The position numbers and the translations under genes are program-made. Below the pieces are notes generated by a model. It ran no database searches and had not been told where the DNA came from. It saw only the letters and a program-made list of their open reading frames with translations. A DNA stretch of 64,000 nucleotides, from the NCBI GenBank assembly GCA_024345305.1, contig BRON01000002.1, forward strand, positions 1,860,001 through 1,924,000. Reading direction: 5' to 3'. The number at the start of each line of letters is the position of its first letter. Within the stretch, counting starts at the first letter, position 1. Below, one piece after another: positions 61,601 through 64,000 of this stretch. The stretch is from Mrakia gelida (taxonomy: Eukaryota; Basidiomycota; Tremellomycetes; Cystofilobasidiales; Mrakiaceae).

Positions 61601-62201
61601 AAGGCCGTCTTCTCTCCTTCCCTCTTCTCCGGATCCAGCAGCTCGAAGCTCACCCAGAAGGGTGTCGTCACCAAGGGTCGACGAGGAGAATGGGTCCTCG
61701 CTGTTGGAATCGTTCGTCCTCCTTCTTCGCCTCGCTTCCTTCCTTCTTTCAAGACCGAAACTGACCTCTCATGCTCTTGTCTACCTTCCACTCTATCAGG
61801 ACGACCAGGTTTGTTCTCCTACTATCCCTCGACGCGCCGTCGAAGGCTCTCGCGACCGAAACTGACGCGTCGTTTCTCATCTCTGCCCGTAGATCTTCAA
61901 GGGCAAGGCTGGACCCTCCGACGCTCACGCCAAGCGATCCGGTGCCATCAAGAAGGTCGAGGAGGCCTCTGACCGAGCTGGATCTGCCGCCAACGCTGCG
62001 AAGTACAAGTCCAACGGACTCGCTATTGATGCTGAGCGAGAGGCGTCCAAGGTCCGTTCCTTTCTTCTGCTCTCTTCGCTCTTTTCGTCCCACATGCCGA
62101 CGATTCCTCTATTTCTTCTCCAGCTTGGCCTCACCGTCAAGAAGACCGCTCAGGAGGAGGCTCGAAAGGACGGCTGGCGCTCCGAGCTCTTCGACATCTA
62201 A
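58699..62201 (+). CDS. HAM1-like fungal protein
   Basis: The start at 58699 gives MSTERSPLLPTHVQPSQETV. The protein of about 880 residues has a helical N-terminal half (DKIQDTLWSLSQ, LLLTSSEFRKVINSAIQLSS, GSKAEQIAEAASEKVSEEAD, KVEGYVTSQRAYRRSSELWE). A beta-rich C-terminal half follows: VDFAIDDLRIESASFIPDSI, LRVRVDGLRFNARDISYWVH, DEGLLAVSFDNKGISFDIEL. This matches the fungal HAM1-like N- and C-terminal domains (Pfam HAM1_N/HAM1_C), whose C-terminal part resembles lipid-binding BPI/TULIP folds; function is not established. More than a dozen exons; the end GWRSELFDI precedes TAA 62199-62201. Very regular C-ending codons suggest high expression. The ERSPLLP start is like a dileucine-type sorting motif. 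Confidence 0.8.
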
Positions 62202-62604
62202 GGATTCGAATGAGCGACTCCTTTTCCTCGCCGGCGTTTCTCTCTCTCGTATCCCCTCGAACATTTTCTCGTCTCTCGCCTCTATCTCTTTTGTAGCCTA
62301 GTTGTCTTCTTTTTACTTACGAACCGCACACGATTCATCACATGAATGTTCTCATCTCGCTCCCACGTTTCTGTCGTGCTGATCCGCAGAACAGCGGCCT
62401 CGCAAAGAAAGGAAGCTCATGAAACGCCTTCCTTCCCTCAACAAACACACACCCGCCCGTCCCCTTCCTTCCCTCCGACTTTCCTCCCTTCTTTCTCCTC
62501 CCCCTTCCTCTCCCCTTAGCCTCAGGCCCTCCCCCCCCCCCCCCCCCCCACCCAAAACATCGACCAGGAGAGATCTCTAGCAGCCAGCGGCGAGCGGAAA
62601 CACC
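62202..62604. other. Intergenic region with a poly-C run
   Basis: A 403-bp spacer between two plus-strand genes. It includes a CT-rich leader (62450-62530) and a run of 19 C (62531-62549) about 55 bp before the next ATG. It should contain the HAM1-like 3' UTR and the mannosyltransferase promoter. Confidence 0.55.
62531..62549. repeat. Homopolymer run of 19 C upstream of the mannosyltransferase gene
   Basis: Nineteen consecutive C lie in the likely 5' leader or promoter, preceded by CTCCCCTTAGCCTCAGGCCCT and followed by ACCCAAAACATCG. With the preceding CT-rich sequence it forms a long pyrimidine tract. Confidence 0.9.
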
Positions 62605-64000
62605 ATGACGTCCGGTCTTCTCCCTTCCTCCTCCTCCTCCTCCCCTTCCCCTCCCTCCGCCCTTCGCTCGCTGGACACGATTCTCAACAACCTCCCTCGG
62701 ACAGCAAGATCGACAAGGAGGACCGTCTCGCTTGTTATCCTCTTTGTTTTCCTGAGCGTGTTAGGGTTTGGGATGAGAGGAACGAACCTCACCGAGGTAA
62801 GTCTGAGCTCTCTGCTCCTCTCTTTGACAGCGAGACGAGGCGGACCGGGGAGGGCAGAGGAGGTGCCTTGCTGTCAGAAGCTTGAGATTGCTGGCACGGG
62901 GGTTGCTGTAGGAGAGTTTGGTGGTGGGCTGGAGAGAGAAGGGAGCTAGAACTTAGCTCGAACGAAGACTAAAGAAGGGAAGCTGCAGCAGCTCGAACCG
63001 CGGGCTCGACGAGGCTTCGATGGGGAGCTCTTTTCTCGATCCCGTCGCTTCTCTGGAGGGGGTCGACAGCTCTTGAGGGTAGACGAGGGACGCCTCTGGA
63101 TGCTGGAGATAGTGCATGATGCGCAAAATGGATCTGCAGATCGAGGCGGCTCGCTTTGGGAAGGACGAGGGCTGATCGTCCGCGAGCTTCGAGCTGGTCC
63201 TGACCCCCTCCTTCCTTCCTTCCCTCCTTCCTTCCCTCCCTCTCCATCTTTTTAGGTCCACTCAACCCTCTTCCGCCCTTCCTCCTCCCCCATTCTCATC
63301 TCCCCCGTCTCCGGCGGCTCCGAACTCGACATCGCCTCCCGTCCTCTCCCTCTCAAAACACCCACGCGAGACCGACTCGTCGCCTGGGCGAACGCGCCCG
63401 GAGGGAGGGGAGAGATCCCTGGGGAGATCGAACTGGGGGGGATGTACTTGGAGAACTTGGTTTCGTGCTCGAACGTCTGGCCGAGTCATTCGTTGGAACT
63501 GGAGAAGAACAATCAGCACCTTTGGAGGAGTTTGAATCGGTCGACGCTGCATCATCATCGGACGAGGTTGATTGATAAGTGAGTGCTTGCACGAGGGTGA
63601 TAGATAGGGGCGGACGAAGCGGTGTGCTGAAGAGATGGTGGTAGAGGAGGAAGCGGAGGAAGGAGACTGAGAGAGGAGCGGAAGGGGAGGCCAGCGAGAC
63701 TGACCTTCCTTCGTCGCTCGTCGTGCTTCGTTCGTCCAGCCTCGTCGACCTCGAATCTCGTGGAGTCATGGATCGATACGGGAAGGGTCGAGGAATCGTC
63801 CTCACCGCTGGAAACGCCGATACTCTCCAGAGAGTCCTCTACACGCTTCGGATGCTTCGCAAAAGTGAGCTGTCGTCGCGACTCGCTTCTCTCGCTCGTT
63901 TCGACGCGACGACTGACACCCCTGCCCGTTCTTCCTCTTTATCTCTCTCACCTAGCCTATCAATCCACCCTCCCCGTCCAGATCTACCACTTCCCCTCGG
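62605..64000 (+). CDS. MNN1-family alpha-mannosyltransferase, cut by the window end
   Basis: A Golgi type II glycosyltransferase that would add mannose to glycans. The ATG at 62605 opens [17 protein letters not shown]; then comes RTARSTRRT, a basic cytosolic stretch, followed by one membrane anchor VSLVILFVFLSVLGFGM. After an intron of about 460 bp the luminal part begins (VHSTLFRPSSSPILISP). The family block is GRGIVLTAGNADTLQRVLYT, LRMLRK and LPVQIYHFPS, matching the Mannosyl_trans3 (PF11051) opening, where a strand-glycine motif precedes the sugar-nucleotide site. The DXD motif and the rest lie beyond the edge, so activity and linkage cannot be judged. Confidence 0.8.

Overview
The window is nuclear DNA of a filamentous or yeast-form fungus, most likely a basidiomycete and plausibly a Pucciniomycotina (Microbotryomycetes-type) yeast. 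The evidence is GC-rich sequence, dense gene packing (about 19 protein genes in 64 kb), several short introns of about 50-130 bp in almost every gene, a recurrent CTGAC branch-site motif ahead of the 3' splice site, strong use of CGA and GGA codons, and a GDP-fucose synthase. The placement is inferred from style and gene content; no marker rRNA is present. No rRNA, tRNA, transposon ORF or CRISPR array was found.

Layout, left to right: the 3' end of an unidentified gene (1-211, +); a hard-to-read stretch with competing reading frames; dolichol kinase SEC59 (+); mitochondrial citrate synthase CIT1 (-), divergent from kinetochore protein SPC24 (+); a TKL/LISK-like kinase with a C1 zinc domain (+); a very large mostly disordered protein (-); the sulfite reductase beta subunit MET5 (-); a PEX8-like peroxin (-) lying between two arms of an inverted segmental duplication; a triose-phosphate/nucleotide-sugar transporter (-); a single-pass membrane protein (-); a conserved protein with a proline/glutamine tail (-); an R3H-like/RGG protein (-); CAF-1 large subunit (-), divergent from RFC2 (+); GDP-L-fucose synthase (+); a GPI-anchored GH5 exo-beta-1,3-glucanase (-); a WW-domain protein (-), divergent from the GPI-transamidase subunit GPI16 (+); NAD(P)HX dehydratase (-), divergent from a HAM1-like protein (+); and the 5' part of a MNN1-family mannosyltransferase (+).

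Several genes serve the secretory and cell-wall pathway: SEC59 makes dolichyl phosphate, GFUS makes GDP-fucose, the TPT-family carrier could move a nucleotide sugar, GPI16 attaches GPI anchors, the glucanase carries one, and the MNN1-like enzyme would extend mannan. CAF-1 and RFC2, which both act at the replication fork through PCNA, share a 236-bp promoter.

The most unusual feature is the roughly 360-bp inverted duplication around PEX8 (about 25060-25420 and 28128-28483). Each arm holds the last codons of PEX8, including the peroxisomal targeting tripeptide AKL, followed by the upstream region of MET5.
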